From Apteryx mantelli (Eukaryota; Chordata; Aves; Apterygiformes; Apterygidae): a DNA stretch of 64,000 nucleotides. Below, piece after piece: positions 13,001 to 24,305 of this stretch. The translations under genes were made by a program, and so were the position numbers. The notes beneath the pieces are model-generated. The model had not been told where the DNA came from. It ran no database searches and was given only the letters and a program-made list of their open reading frames with translations. The stretch covers positions 57,720,501 through 57,784,500 of the forward strand of contig NC_089980.1 in the NCBI RefSeq assembly GCF_036417845.1. Reading direction: 5' to 3'. Every line of letters starts with the position of its first letter. Within the stretch, counting starts at the first letter, position 1.

Positions 13001-16000
13001 CCTTCCTCCACTGACCCCACGAGTACATACAGATTATGCTGACTTTTTAAAAGAAATGACTGCAGGTGCCTAGCTCTTTGTTTATTCTGGAAAGGCTGAA
13101 AATAGCAGCCGCTAACAAATATTTTGCCCTTCACAAGGCTTCTCACAGAGATGCAGCTGTTATCTCATCTAGTAAAAGTGCCAGCCCTAAGGGGAAAACA
13201 GACATTTAATTAGGTTAGGATAAGCTTCAAAAAGGTGACTATCTAAAATTAATACCCATAATGCATTGTCGGCTGGGATTCTTGAATTGAATCCTCACAT
13301 GGGCAGTAAGGAAAAATTATTTCATACTTTTTGTTTTCCATACTTGTCTCTCACAGATTGATGGTTCTGTTTAATCATCAAAACCAGCACGCAACAGGAA
13401 AACTGCATGGCTTTGTCAAGGTGGACAGATCCCCAGGACATATGGTTAAGCCTCTGGGTTATATATCGCCCTCTAAATTTCCTGAACTTACAGACCTGGG
13501 GAACACACATTTGCAGAGAGTACTTTGCAGCTTTTACACTGAGCCCATTGTGGGGCAGAACTTCCCGATTTTTGTCTGTATCCTGTCAAAATGCACAGAA
13601 CAAACAGTGGAAGCTGAGACATCTTTTCCCCAATATGGCTTAGCACCTTAACACAAGAAGCTGCCTGTAGTTAGGGACACAGCAGTTAATGCCAGATTTG
13701 CAAAGAACAAATCTATGTCCAGTTCAGATTCAATTATTAATATTCATTCCAAAATATCTAGGGCTTCAGACAAACAGGCTCCAAAGTAAGAGAAGAAATT
13801 ATATATTCTGAACATCTACCATTCATGCCAAAAAGAAAAGTTGTACAAGCACATTGCCATTTTCATAAAACAGCAATTAAATTAATAATACAAAACACAA
13901 GTTTGGGGAAATTGAGCCATATGAGATCCTCACCAAGGCATTTCTATCTCACGGTCCACTGCAACAGTGTCTACAGGCTAAGCTCCAACAGGGAGACTAA
14001 GCAAAAGGTGATACCAGAGCATTTTTAACAGCTTAGTCTGAAGGGATACAAAGCTCCAGGTATACTGCATTAATCCATTTTTGCAACACCCCATCATCCC
14101 TTTTTATAGAAATTCAAGAAGAGAGACATAAATCATAAGCCTTACCACTTCTTTTTACATTACATCTGTTCTGAAGGCTTGAAAGCTTGCCTCAAAAGTT
14201 TATGAGGACAACCAGGGCGGTCTGTCAAGACTACGGTTCCCTGCTCAGGTATATAAAACTATTTTTAAAATTATAGAGTAGTATAGTCTGGTTAAGAGGC
14301 AAAAGGGATTAAGCCTCATTTAAAACACTTTAGGCTAAACAATCTTTGATATTTTAACAGAAATACCTTCCTGGGATTTCATATGGGGCGTGTCAAATTT
14401 ATATCTGTAGCTTCACATAAGCACATAGACGCTCAAGAACTCACTGCAATTACAAATAAGCCAGCTCCTTACATCAGTCCTTGAAAAAGTAAATGTAAAG
14501 GAGACTATAGTCGAGAAGATCTTGGTAGGTAAGATATTATTTTTAACAGTTTTGACTATTAGGGAGAGAGTAAGCATAGGCTAGGTAGGCATAGATAGAC
14601 AGAAGATTAGAAAGACAAAAACCTGCACCAAATAAGAAGAGACACCTCAAGATTTAGCTCCCAGTTTAGACTATCATCCTATTTTTCCTCAAACTCCCAG
14701 ACTTCTGTGCCCAATTGTTCCCAAGGTAAATGCCTGAGATACTATTGTAATAAATATGGAAATACACACCTGCCACCACCCCACACAGTATAAGGAAATA
14801 AAAGAAATCCTTTTCTCTGGGTAGCCTCTGTACATTTTGATAGTTAAAAAAACAATAAATATTCAGACTTGTCAGTAAAATGAATTGTATACCTTTCTAC
14901 AGTTCCACCGCCCTCACCAGAGGAAGAAAATCAGTCTGAAAATAAGCATTGTTATGGAAGATTCCAGGGTAAGTATAGCAGCTTCTCATCCAGGGACAGG
15001 ACATTTTTATTTTAGATTAATTTGAAACTGTGGTAAAAAGGAAATAAAGAATTATATCCCCTATTTTTTGTATGCCCTGGACTATGACTCTGTTTTTTCC
15101 ATGAAGTGCATGCAATAGATGTATGGAGCAGCGGCCAGCATCCAGGGCCACATATAGGCAGGTAATAAATAGGGAGGGTAATAGGCATCGCTACCGTCCC
15201 CTTTGTAACACTGCAGTTTGGTCAACAGCAATGAGGGCTGGTAGAAGCTGTGGCTCAGACCTCCCCCAGGCCAAAAGCAACACCCCATGGATCACTTTAC
15301 ACACTGAGCGCATGCTGGATGATAACCCACGGACAGGAGCTGCCTAGTCCTGTTTCTATTGCTTGTGTAGGCAGCAACCCTCAAGCATTTCAGCTGCTCC
15401 AGCGTATTCTCTTTTATTTTATTTCACAGTGCTGTGATTCATGACTGGGCGGTATCCAGAGTTCCTGCTTAACTGGCAAGGGCTGTTTCAGGAGTTGCAA
15501 ATGGACGGGCTGTCAGGCATGTTGAGCCCACCTTAACAGATCTGTTTAAGAGCAGCAACGAAGCTTCAAGCCCAGTACGTGGCAAATGTTCAAGGGGAAA
15601 TACCCTTCATGAAGGGTATTCAAATAGCTTCATGAAGTTCGTATGGCTGCAAAGGCCTCTGTGCCCAAGGACAGAGAGGTCCTGATGTTATGACACCTTA
15701 AACAGTGGGGCACAACAAATCTGCTTCAGTTTTCAAGGATGCCCTTTGAAGAGATTACCATGTGACAGAATTTGAGGAATTCAATAGGAAATAATCAGTC
15801 AAAAGCACTTACAACTACTTTTGCCAAGGAAGGGGGCTGAAGGAAAGTAAAGCGGGAGCCTTAAAACCTTATGCAAAAAGTAATCACTGCTGGGTCTTGT
15901 CTGTAAAATATACATTGCAGAGGGTCAGCTGATAATCTCAGCAACAAACTCTCTTGAACCTTCTCCCAAAACCATATCAAGTTTCAGACTTCACAATGAG

Positions 16001-17094
16001 ACCAGCTGAACTCTGTGTGATTTCTAGTTTTTGGCACAACTGTTAGAAAGCTTTCATTATCAGATGCCAAATAATTATTCTTGCAAGATAAAGGGTAACT
16101 TGGATCATAATCATTCATGTTGCAAAGCTAAAGAAGTAGCTGGAGTTACACTGGGGAGCAGTCTGACCCAACATCTTCCAACATTAAATTAATTACAGGA
16201 GGAAACTTATCATTTTTGTATTTTACTTTTACAGGTTGTTAAATACCAATGTAATTGCTGTGCTGTTTCATTTCTAGAACATGAATTCTAATTAATAGCA
16301 TTGCAGCAAGTTAATTTAACGTGGTAATAGCTTCAGAATAGCTTAATTGTTGTCATTATAGAGCACCTGCAGATGTTCAGCCAGTCAGATCATTCATTAG
16401 CTGACCATTCTCATATATTCATATGTAGAGAAAACTTTGCCTGGGGAAGGGTAATAAAATGTTTCCAGTGTTACTACCGGAAAAAGCTTTGTCTTTTCCA
16501 AGGGGGAAAGTTCTAAGGGGAAGGAGGTGGTTGTAACTATGTAGGAGAATTTTTTTTGACATCCCTGACATTTTAGAAAATAGAACTATCCCTCAATGTC
16601 TGTGACCAGAATGTGTGGTCCTATACTGCCTACTGCCTTCCACCTGCAAGGCTATTATAAGTGTTTAACTCAGCCTCATGTCGCAAATGCCCATAAGCTC
16701 TGAATAAATCAACGCTGTGCCATTTCTACATCATTTAAAACAAATTCTCATGTGGACATTATTGGGAATAACCAGATGGCACTATTCTTGCTGCTCTTAA
16801 TGATGCTGATCTAAACATAAAAATTTTTTTTGTTTCTGGAGACCTAGAAGAAGGGGAAAAATGACAAATATATTTATAATTTCAATTCCTCACATAAAGG
16901 AACCTTTTTGTGGGGAGGGGAGGCAGGAAGGGGGGGTGAGGAGGGTACCTATTAGTTATATCTATGCAAGAAAAGAAAGCGTAGTAGCAGTGCCAGAATG
17001 TTTGAAGTACTGGCCTGCGTTTTTTCAGGTCTCTGCCTTCCTAAAGGCTGGCATTTTCTTTTTGACTTGTATACCTCCAAGTGTATAATTTTGT
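10001..17094. other. Intergenic DNA, no gene recognised
   Basis: Open frames reach 112 codons (11,830-12,168, plus) and 106 codons (13,331-13,651, plus). They lack recognisable domains and are overlapped by other frames, so I do not call them genes. A small perfect palindrome lies at 15,599-15,620 and is listed separately. The block at about 16,200-16,440 has clustered TAATTA-like motifs and little sign of repeat decay. It could be a conserved non-coding element, but only a cross-species alignment can tell. Confidence 0.55.
15599..15620. repeat. Perfect 22-bp palindrome with repeated core
   Basis: The two 11-base arms AATACCCTTCA and TGAAGGGTATT are exact reverse complements with no spacer. 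The 10-base inner core CTTCATGAAG recurs at 15,628-15,637, so two copies of the same palindromic core lie 23 bp apart. A dyad of this kind could be a dimeric transcription-factor site or a chance event; nothing nearby identifies it. Confidence 0.75.
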
Positions 17095-17360
17095 TAATCT
17101 CCAAGGATGGAGATCCCCATCTTCCCTGGGCAGTGCGTCCCCATGCTGAACCCCTCTCACCATGACATTTTTGTCCCTGTATTGAGCTGGTGGTCGCCTC
17201 CCTGCAGTGTGTGACCATTGCTTCATGTCCTTTCCCAGTGCACCTCTGGGAAGAATCTGGCTCTGTCTCTCAGCCCCCTGCACTGGAGACAGCAATCAGA
17301 TCCCCCTTAACTTTCTCCAGCTGAACAGACCAGGTCCCTTCCTCTCACCACATTTGCTTC
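17095..17360 (-). mobile_element. CR1 LINE 3' fragment, middle-aged
   Basis: The plus-strand text contains the complement of the CR1 ORF2 C-terminus and 3' region in the usual order: tccaaggatggagatcccc at about 17,100, then tgtgaccattgcttcatgtc at about 17,210, then aatctggctctgtctctcag at about 17,255, then ctccagctgaacagaccagg at about 17,315. Similarity then fades before 17,400. Several substitutions and small indels interrupt the frame, so it is a dead truncated copy, less decayed than the one at 5.2 kb. Confidence 0.8.
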
Positions 17361-20300
17361 CATTCAGAAGTGAGTGCACTTTTATTCTTGGCTAGAGCTA
17401 TGCAGATTTGCCTGTCCTTCTTTCCACATCTCCATCAGGGTTGGTAGCTTTTCAGGACTGGCATGCAAGACTACTTTGCTTTCCTAAATTAGAGCTTCTG
17501 TGTGCTGGTAGAAAGCCAGCAGGAGGTGCTTCCTCTCCGACGGGTAAGACAGTGCCAGTCAGCTTGTAAGTAGTGCTGGGCCTCTGTGTGAATGGCTGGC
17601 TCCTGGCAAGTGTAGGACCTGGGGCTCCTCTCGTTCCCAAATGTCTCTCCCAAGTTGCCACAGGCCCCAGCTCTTCACTATGCCAGGAAACTTGCCCGCA
17701 CTTAGTGCTGCCTGAGTTGTCTCAGCCATAAGGACTCAAATATATGTAACCTCACTTCCAAAGCACCCTGCAGTATGTAAAGCATGAAAGGATTGTTTGC
17801 CTCTTTTTGAAAGGCAATGGGAGTTCTTTGTAACTTGTTCAGGTTCTTATTCTGCAAGTCAAAGCTTACAACACTAATAGAGGCTCCACCTTGACAGCCT
17901 TTAAAAAAAGAAGAGATGATCTGTGTGGCATGCATTGAAGGTTTCTGTAGCACAAAAAATTTCTGAAGTGCATTATAGCATCATTTTTAAGGTGAGAAGA
18001 GACAAATAACTGGCAGAGGGGCAAGACTAAGTAAAACAAGCTGAATTTGCCCTGCAGTCTTCTCCCCTCAGTAGCTGAGACCTAATATTGCTCTTAAATT
18101 TGTTCAAATGCAGTCACAGCAGAATTTGACAAAGGATAGACCTAATTCACAGCTTAGGGATAGTGAATATGCCCTTTATTCTGCTCCAGTACAGATCATT
18201 CTTATCTATATATTTGACATCCAGGTTCACTAAGTCCAGGAACCATTGTGAAGCAGATATAAAAGAGCATTCATTCTGATTTAGTTTTGTAATTTAGCTG
18301 AAGTCCTTGGGTCTTATTCAAGGCCATTTTAGTCTCTAAGCTTTTAGAGGAATTGTTCCTATCTTATACCAGCATGTGTTAAAGAAAATACTGGCCTCTT
18401 TTCCTGGAGTTGAACTTGTGCAATGCTTACATGTAAAAATAATCCCACTGAGACCCCTATGGCTGTTTTTGATTACAAAAAGCCAAATGTTCCTATCCAT
18501 TACACAGCAAGGAAAGGCGCAAAGGGCTCTGCAAACTGGAAGAAAGGACAAGACAAAAGCAAAGACGAGATGGGAGAGAGCTTTGCCCCATATTCCTTGT
18601 GAGTCTGCAGAATCTTCCATGTTCACATTGCGAAGTTGATTATCTGCAAGGTTCAGAGGAGCTGGCAAGCAGTCCCTGGAAAGGGCATGGCCCTTAAATG
18701 CCAGCAGATTTTTCAGTCAAAGTTAACACTGCTTGCAGCAATGTTAGAAGGATCTCAGTGCAGCTACACTCACCCCTTGCAGCACAGAGGAGCAGCAGAG
18801 CAGCTCTGGCAGTAGGGATTTTTAAGGGTGATGCTACCACTTCTTGTGATAGTGAACAACAGTGAAGCAGTGCCACTGCCATGATGGAAATATTGCCCTA
18901 CTGAGTCCAGCTGGAGCAAGGCCCCCAGGCCAGGGAGAGCCTGCGCTGGACTACACAGCTATGCAGAGGTGAGGGCAAAGGCTCCCGAGCAGCTGCACTG
19001 CGCACCGCAGCGTTTTGTTTCTTGCTGCGGGGAAGTCCCAGATTTACAGTGAGCACAGGCCATTTGTGGAAGCCCTTCCATATCTCTCGCACTATCACAA
19101 ACCTCTTCCCTCTCCAGGGAGGTGCCTGGGGTTTATGTCAGTTTGCAGAGTGCTTCAGATAGCTTCCCCTTTCTACCAAAGGGAGGCATTTGAGCAAGAT
19201 AAGCAGGAACAAGTACAGAAGCAGAGAAAGGATTCTTCACAATCTCACAGGTGCTGAAGTCTGACCAGCTTTTGGCTGACGACAAAGAAAAAAATGAAAG
19301 AGGAGATGTGCTCTTTTTGCCTCCTTTTGCTCTCAAGAAAGATCTTGAAAGATCTGACTTCAGTGAGACTGGAAAACTTGAAAGAAGAGACCTGGGAGGT
19401 GGAAAAAGATGACCCCCAAACTGGCTGTTCACTCTCTCCTTTGTGATTCCTTCCAACTCACCCACCTGACCTGCAGACAACCTCCTCCAGGAAAGGAAAA
19501 AGAATCCCTTTAAAATACATTTTTCTCTCAGCAGAGAATGCTCAGTCATCTACAGTTTCCTCCCTGTGTGTGTGAGAGAGTGCAGTCCAGAACAGAAATG
19601 GGAGGCCTGTCATGGCAGGGATGTTGAATAGGGTAAGCTATCTGCTACTGAAACAAATGGCCTCAAAAACCAACCAAACAAAAAAGAAACACAAAAAAGA
19701 GAATTTGCCAGATCAGACCTGAACACAAGAGTCATTATTTCTTTACCTGTGTTCTGTCTGCTATCTCAGTAATGTCACTAAACTATTTCAAAGGGAAAGA
19801 AGGAGGGTTAGCATACAAACAAGAAAAGTAGTAAGAACTGAACGGTGAAGCTTTGTGCAAAGACAAATCAGAAACTCAGAGACTTCTGTGCCAACACACT
19901 GTAGTGACAGTCCTTTGCAATTGCCCAGTTTGACATCAGTCCCTAGGTGTGGTCTATCCTGTGTACATTCACCGCTAGCGAATTAGTCATGAACAGTGTC
20001 AGGCTGAGAGCTGGACAGACATACCGTCGCTGTAGCCAGTGGCCTTTGGGGAGGTGGTTAGAACTAGGAGGAAATGCATTGAAATGGAACTGCCTCTCCT
20101 TTTATTTAAAAAAAAAATAACAGGAGATGTTTCCCCTCCTCTCCCTTTCCTGGACTTGGGAGGGGAGAAATGTAAAATAAAATCTGGATCAAAAGGATAA
20201 TAAATATTCAGCTCCAGTGAGTTAACACAGTCATAAATGCCATTATTTTTGCTCATGATGCACATCAAAGAAACTAAGTGCACACATTAGTTTCTGTTAG

Positions 20301-22089
20301 AAAGCAGAGAACAATCTAACCAATTTCCTTAAGTTTAGAAGTTTTCAATTTAGAAAACCTTGCAATCCTCTGTTCTGAGCTTACACATACAAGCTATAAC
20401 ACTTATTGTAGCATATGAAATTTTGCTCCTTCTTAACACACTTGTGCAACATCAGCAAACAGTTTATTCCCAGTTACGAATTTTCCAAAGGAAATTCATT
20501 TTCCAGGGTCATTTAAAAATTGTATTATATTCCTTGCTGTTGGAGGAGTGTTCTCCTTTGAACTGATTTCACTCTGTTCTCCTGCAGGCAGCCCACTTAG
20601 AGCATTTCCAAACTTCACCATGCACATGCAAGATTGGGATCTTGCAGAACTTGCCACTGAGGATGTGTGATATTGGGTCAGTTCCCCAACAGGCTGATCT
20701 AACCTCCATAAGCATGTCATTAAAAGCTAACTGCTTCCATCCCCCATCCAGCAGTTTGCACAAAGAAGGAAAATTAATCTTGAAGGCTCTTGATTTTGTT
20801 CTCTGGGGATATTTGAACAATTCCTATTTGCAGGAACACTCAAGTGACTATGGAAAGATGTGAACACAGCTTAAGTAATTGTCCAAGTGCTAAGACTATT
20901 TTTTTTCTCATCATGCAGCCAGTTCTTAGCCCCCCTTAGCCAATAAGAATACACTTGGCTCTTGGGATTTCAAATTATACCGTATGCCTAGGATTCAGCT
21001 AAAAATACCTTGGCTGCTGCACTAGAACATCAAGCAAAACACATACTTACCAATTCTCCGAACCCCTGTTCAATCCTTAGACAGGCCATTTCTTTTTCTA
21101 GCCATGATAACTGACTATGGAGAGCAATTCAAGGAGAGGGTAGCAAACACTACTTTATGGCAGAGAGGAAAGCTACATCTATTCATTCCATGGCTGAATT
21201 TCTCCCTTTCTGCCATCAGCCAAGGGTGACAGATGAAACATTGTGATAACATGATATAATTAAAAGATAGACTTGGGGAGGGGAGACAGTACAAGCGACA
21301 GCTGTCAAAACATAGTTTAGGCACAATATTTAAGCATCTCTTATCGCTGTTTATTCATTCAAGCATTGTAGTAGTAGAGAAGCGCTTGTGTACAGCTGCA
21401 CATTCATGTCTGTAGTTGGGAAGACAAGCAGCCCTCACAGGCTCTGCATAGGGCTATGCAACACTTCTGTGTTGGCTGTTAACACACCAGCTTTGTATTT
21501 TGTATCTAAGCCTACTAGATGGTATTTCACATTTGCAGTGTTATGCTTCACAGAAATGGAGCCCAGCAATTGCTTGCTCGATGGTCCTTTTACTCCATCC
21601 CAGTAATACCCAACAGGCTTAACTCAGCAGAAATTGTCTCTCTGGATACCTTCAGCTTAGGCAATTTCTGGCCTGACAGTGCTGCCCACATAGTTAAACA
21701 TGAGTACTACAGATGAAGGGTGTTTGGCTAGATTTTACTGCTGTAGGGATGGTCAGGAAAATCACTGCCCTATCTTACAGTGGTAGCTGGGCTGACTTCT
21801 TGGCAGCCTTCAGCTGGTAGGAATTTTCCCAGTTTCTTTGAGCACAGTTGCTTAAGAATTACCAGAGGATTTGATCCAAGTTGAAAACAAGTCCTCCACA
21901 CTTCAGTCTGAAGAGACAAATTCTGATGCCTGAGCCATTTGTCTGGCTCTTCGCAGGGAATGCTTCCAGCTATCCAAAACAGTCCTATCCAGGGAAGCTA
22001 TACCTGAACCACTTGCAAACTGCATGTGGTTCAGCAGCCAAAGGTTTGCCATTCCTGTTGCAGTACGACATTTTCACAAAAAAAACCCA
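17361..22089. other. Intergenic DNA, no gene recognised
   Basis: The longest open frame is 138 codons on the minus strand at 19,133-19,549. It begins with a stretch rich in Leu, Arg and Ser, has no domain I recognise and is not bounded by obvious splice sites. Another of 110 codons (18,336-18,668, minus) is equally anonymous. A weak MIR-like stretch near 17,970-18,010 was considered and not called. Confidence 0.55.
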
Positions 22090-22645
22090 AAGGCCATCCT
22101 GAGATGGATGAAGCTAAGCTGTCATACTAAGCTGTATAAACAGGAATACGTACATAAACTACAAGAAATTTATGAAACAACAAACATACTCCATGAAGTG
22201 CTGGTAGGGCATGGTCTGGATTACTGCATCCAATTTGGATAGCCCACTTCAAGGAAGAGATCTAGAGAAAGTGTGCAGCAGGGATAATCAAAGGGATTGG
22301 AGAGATTTAATCTGGAAAAGAGAAGGCAGAGGGGAGACTGCAAAGCTTCATGTACACAAAATGCCACTGCAAAGCAGGGAACCAACTCTTCTCCATGCCT
22401 ACTGCAGATAGGACAGAATTAATGGCTTTGATTGCACAAGGGAGATGCAAATTGGACATTAGAAAAGCTTTCTCATGAGAAGGTTAGCTTAGCACTCAAA
22501 GACTGCCTGGGGAGGTTGTGGAGTCTCCATCAGTGGAGGTTTCTAAGCAGCAATTAGACAATCATCTGTTCAGGCAGTTAGGGGGCCAGATGCAAGGAGC
22601 TCTCCTAGTCTCTTCCAGTCCTATTTTTATGATCTTAAAACATAT
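22090..22645 (+). mobile_element. Ancient CR1 LINE 3' fragment, sense orientation
   Basis: Here CR1 reads in the plus direction. gtataaacaggaatacgta at about 22,134 and ggtctggattactgcatcca at about 22,216 match the end of the reverse transcriptase domain. gggagatgcaaattggacat at about 22,440, then the 'gaggttgtggagtctccatc' block at about 22,513, mark the C-terminus of ORF2. tcttccagtcctatttttat at about 22,611 marks the 3' UTR close to the tail. The copy is 5'-truncated and carries many indels and stops. Its divergence suggests an insertion far older than the full-length copy at 27.5 kb. Confidence 0.85.
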
Positions 22646-24154
22646 TTTTTTGTTTTGGTTTAGCTGCAACTGTCCTTTTGAGGCTCCTCCTGGCAGGGAT
22701 GACATTCCAGAAAAGCGTTGGATGAAACACCTCAAGTGGGTGTTTCTACATTTGCTTTGTATACTGCCATGATCACTGAAACTCCCCAAACTTTAATAAG
22801 TTAATCCATCAAAACAGTTCTTTTTTGTTTCAAAACCTATGAGTCTGGTGGATACTTATAGTGGAAGGAGGGATGGATGTTAGGCTCAATGAAACCTTAA
22901 TCCTGGAAGTTCCTGAGTGGTTTGCCTCTGATTTTGTGATCATAATAAGGTTTAGTCACACATACACATGTATAACATATGATGCAGAAGGAAATAATGA
23001 TATGATTTTATAGCACAGGAAGTTCATTTGAGCATACAACTTTTAGTGTTTTCCTGACAAAGATCTCAGTTACATAAGCCATACTCATGCAGGTAATTCC
23101 ACTGAAACTAAAGGTACAGAGCCCAAGAAGGAAACAGCACAGTTTATCAGAAGTCAGAATTATAGACACAGATAGAGATTTGCAAGGCCAAGGCAAGCTA
23201 TTACCCTCACACGACATCCTTATAACCACTGGCAGCTGGAGAAAGTAAGATGTTATCTGGAATGAAAATCAGAGGTTAGGCTAAATTTATTTTCCTGCTG
23301 CCAATGAAAACACCAACACAGGAGGCCAGATTTTAAAAAAGAACATGTGTCAATATGCAGATATGCATGTGTTGTTATCTTTTAACACTGGGTGTTCCCT
23401 GCTGCTGTACATCGTTTAAAGATCCGTTGCCATCAACTTCTTGAGCTCCACTGTTGCATCTTCTGTTCCTATTTTCATCAGCAATGACAATTCAACATTT
23501 TGATGTATATTTTTTAAGGGAAGTCTCCTGCTGTATTTTTTTCCCTAATGTTTTATTTTCTTCTGAACTTTGGACCTAACTATAAATAGATTTTAGATTC
23601 CCTTATTTAACACATGTATCAAGACAAAGGCTTATCCAAACCCTCCTCCCCATCCCTCTCCCACACCTCTCCCGCTAGGCTTTACATTAGGCCTCAGGAT
23701 TTAAATTGTTGTACATGACAATACAAAGTGATTCACTCTTTGGAAATTCTTCTTGCAATGGTATGGGAGTTTTAGTGGCAGTGTGATATGCTCTCACAAA
23801 GCATGGGCCAGAGGAATCTCTGTCCTATGATTCCTAGTTTGCCCATGCAGCACACATTTCAGTACTTCACCTTATGCGGAGCAAGGGATTCTCTGGTCTT
23901 AAAGTGCAAATCCCACTTATAGCAGCAGGTATTAAATGAAATTAGCAAGTGGCAAGTTCAAAGCAAACGAGATCCTTGATGACACAATACGTGATTAAGC
24001 TACAAACCATTGTAACACAGGAACACACATAAAAATGAATGAATGTTCAAAAATGGGCAAATTCACAAAGAAAAATCTGTTAAGGTCTCTTGAATGCAGA
24101 GATACTGCCACTGTCTTAAGGCGTTCCTTAGCCAAAAATCACTAAATCTTGGGA
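22646..24154. other. Intergenic DNA, no gene recognised
   Basis: AT-rich sequence with short open frames only (under 85 codons). No exon, RNA gene or clear repeat recognised. Confidence 0.55.
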
Positions 24155-24305
24155 GATTATTTTGGGGAGGGATCGCTACAGTCTCACTCTGTTCTTACAT
24201 TCTTATCCAGGCTTCCACGTTTGACTATCACTGGAGACAGGATGCTGGTTAAGTGGACCTCTGTTCTGACCCAGTGCAGCTCTTCGCATTTTCTTACTTA
24301 GAGTT
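24155..24305 (+). repeat. CR1/L3-type LINE (or related SINE) 3' end
   Basis: The stretch from ctatcactggagacaggatg at about 24,225 through tggacctctgttctgaccca at about 24,255 to the TTCTTAC-like end near 24,297 closely follows a repeat end common in reptiles and birds (a 'gagacaggat-actgg-ctagatggacc-tctgacccagta' type). The upstream part (24,155-24,220) fits more loosely. It is the opposite orientation of the fragment at about 9.96 kb. Family naming is from memory and uncertain. Confidence 0.5.

Noticed and set aside
17945..18010. Possible MIR fragment
   Set aside because: Only scattered short matches to the MIR core; too weak to call.
19133..19549. 138-codon minus-strand frame
   Set aside because: No recognisable motif, no splice-bounded exon structure and overlapping frames on the plus strand.
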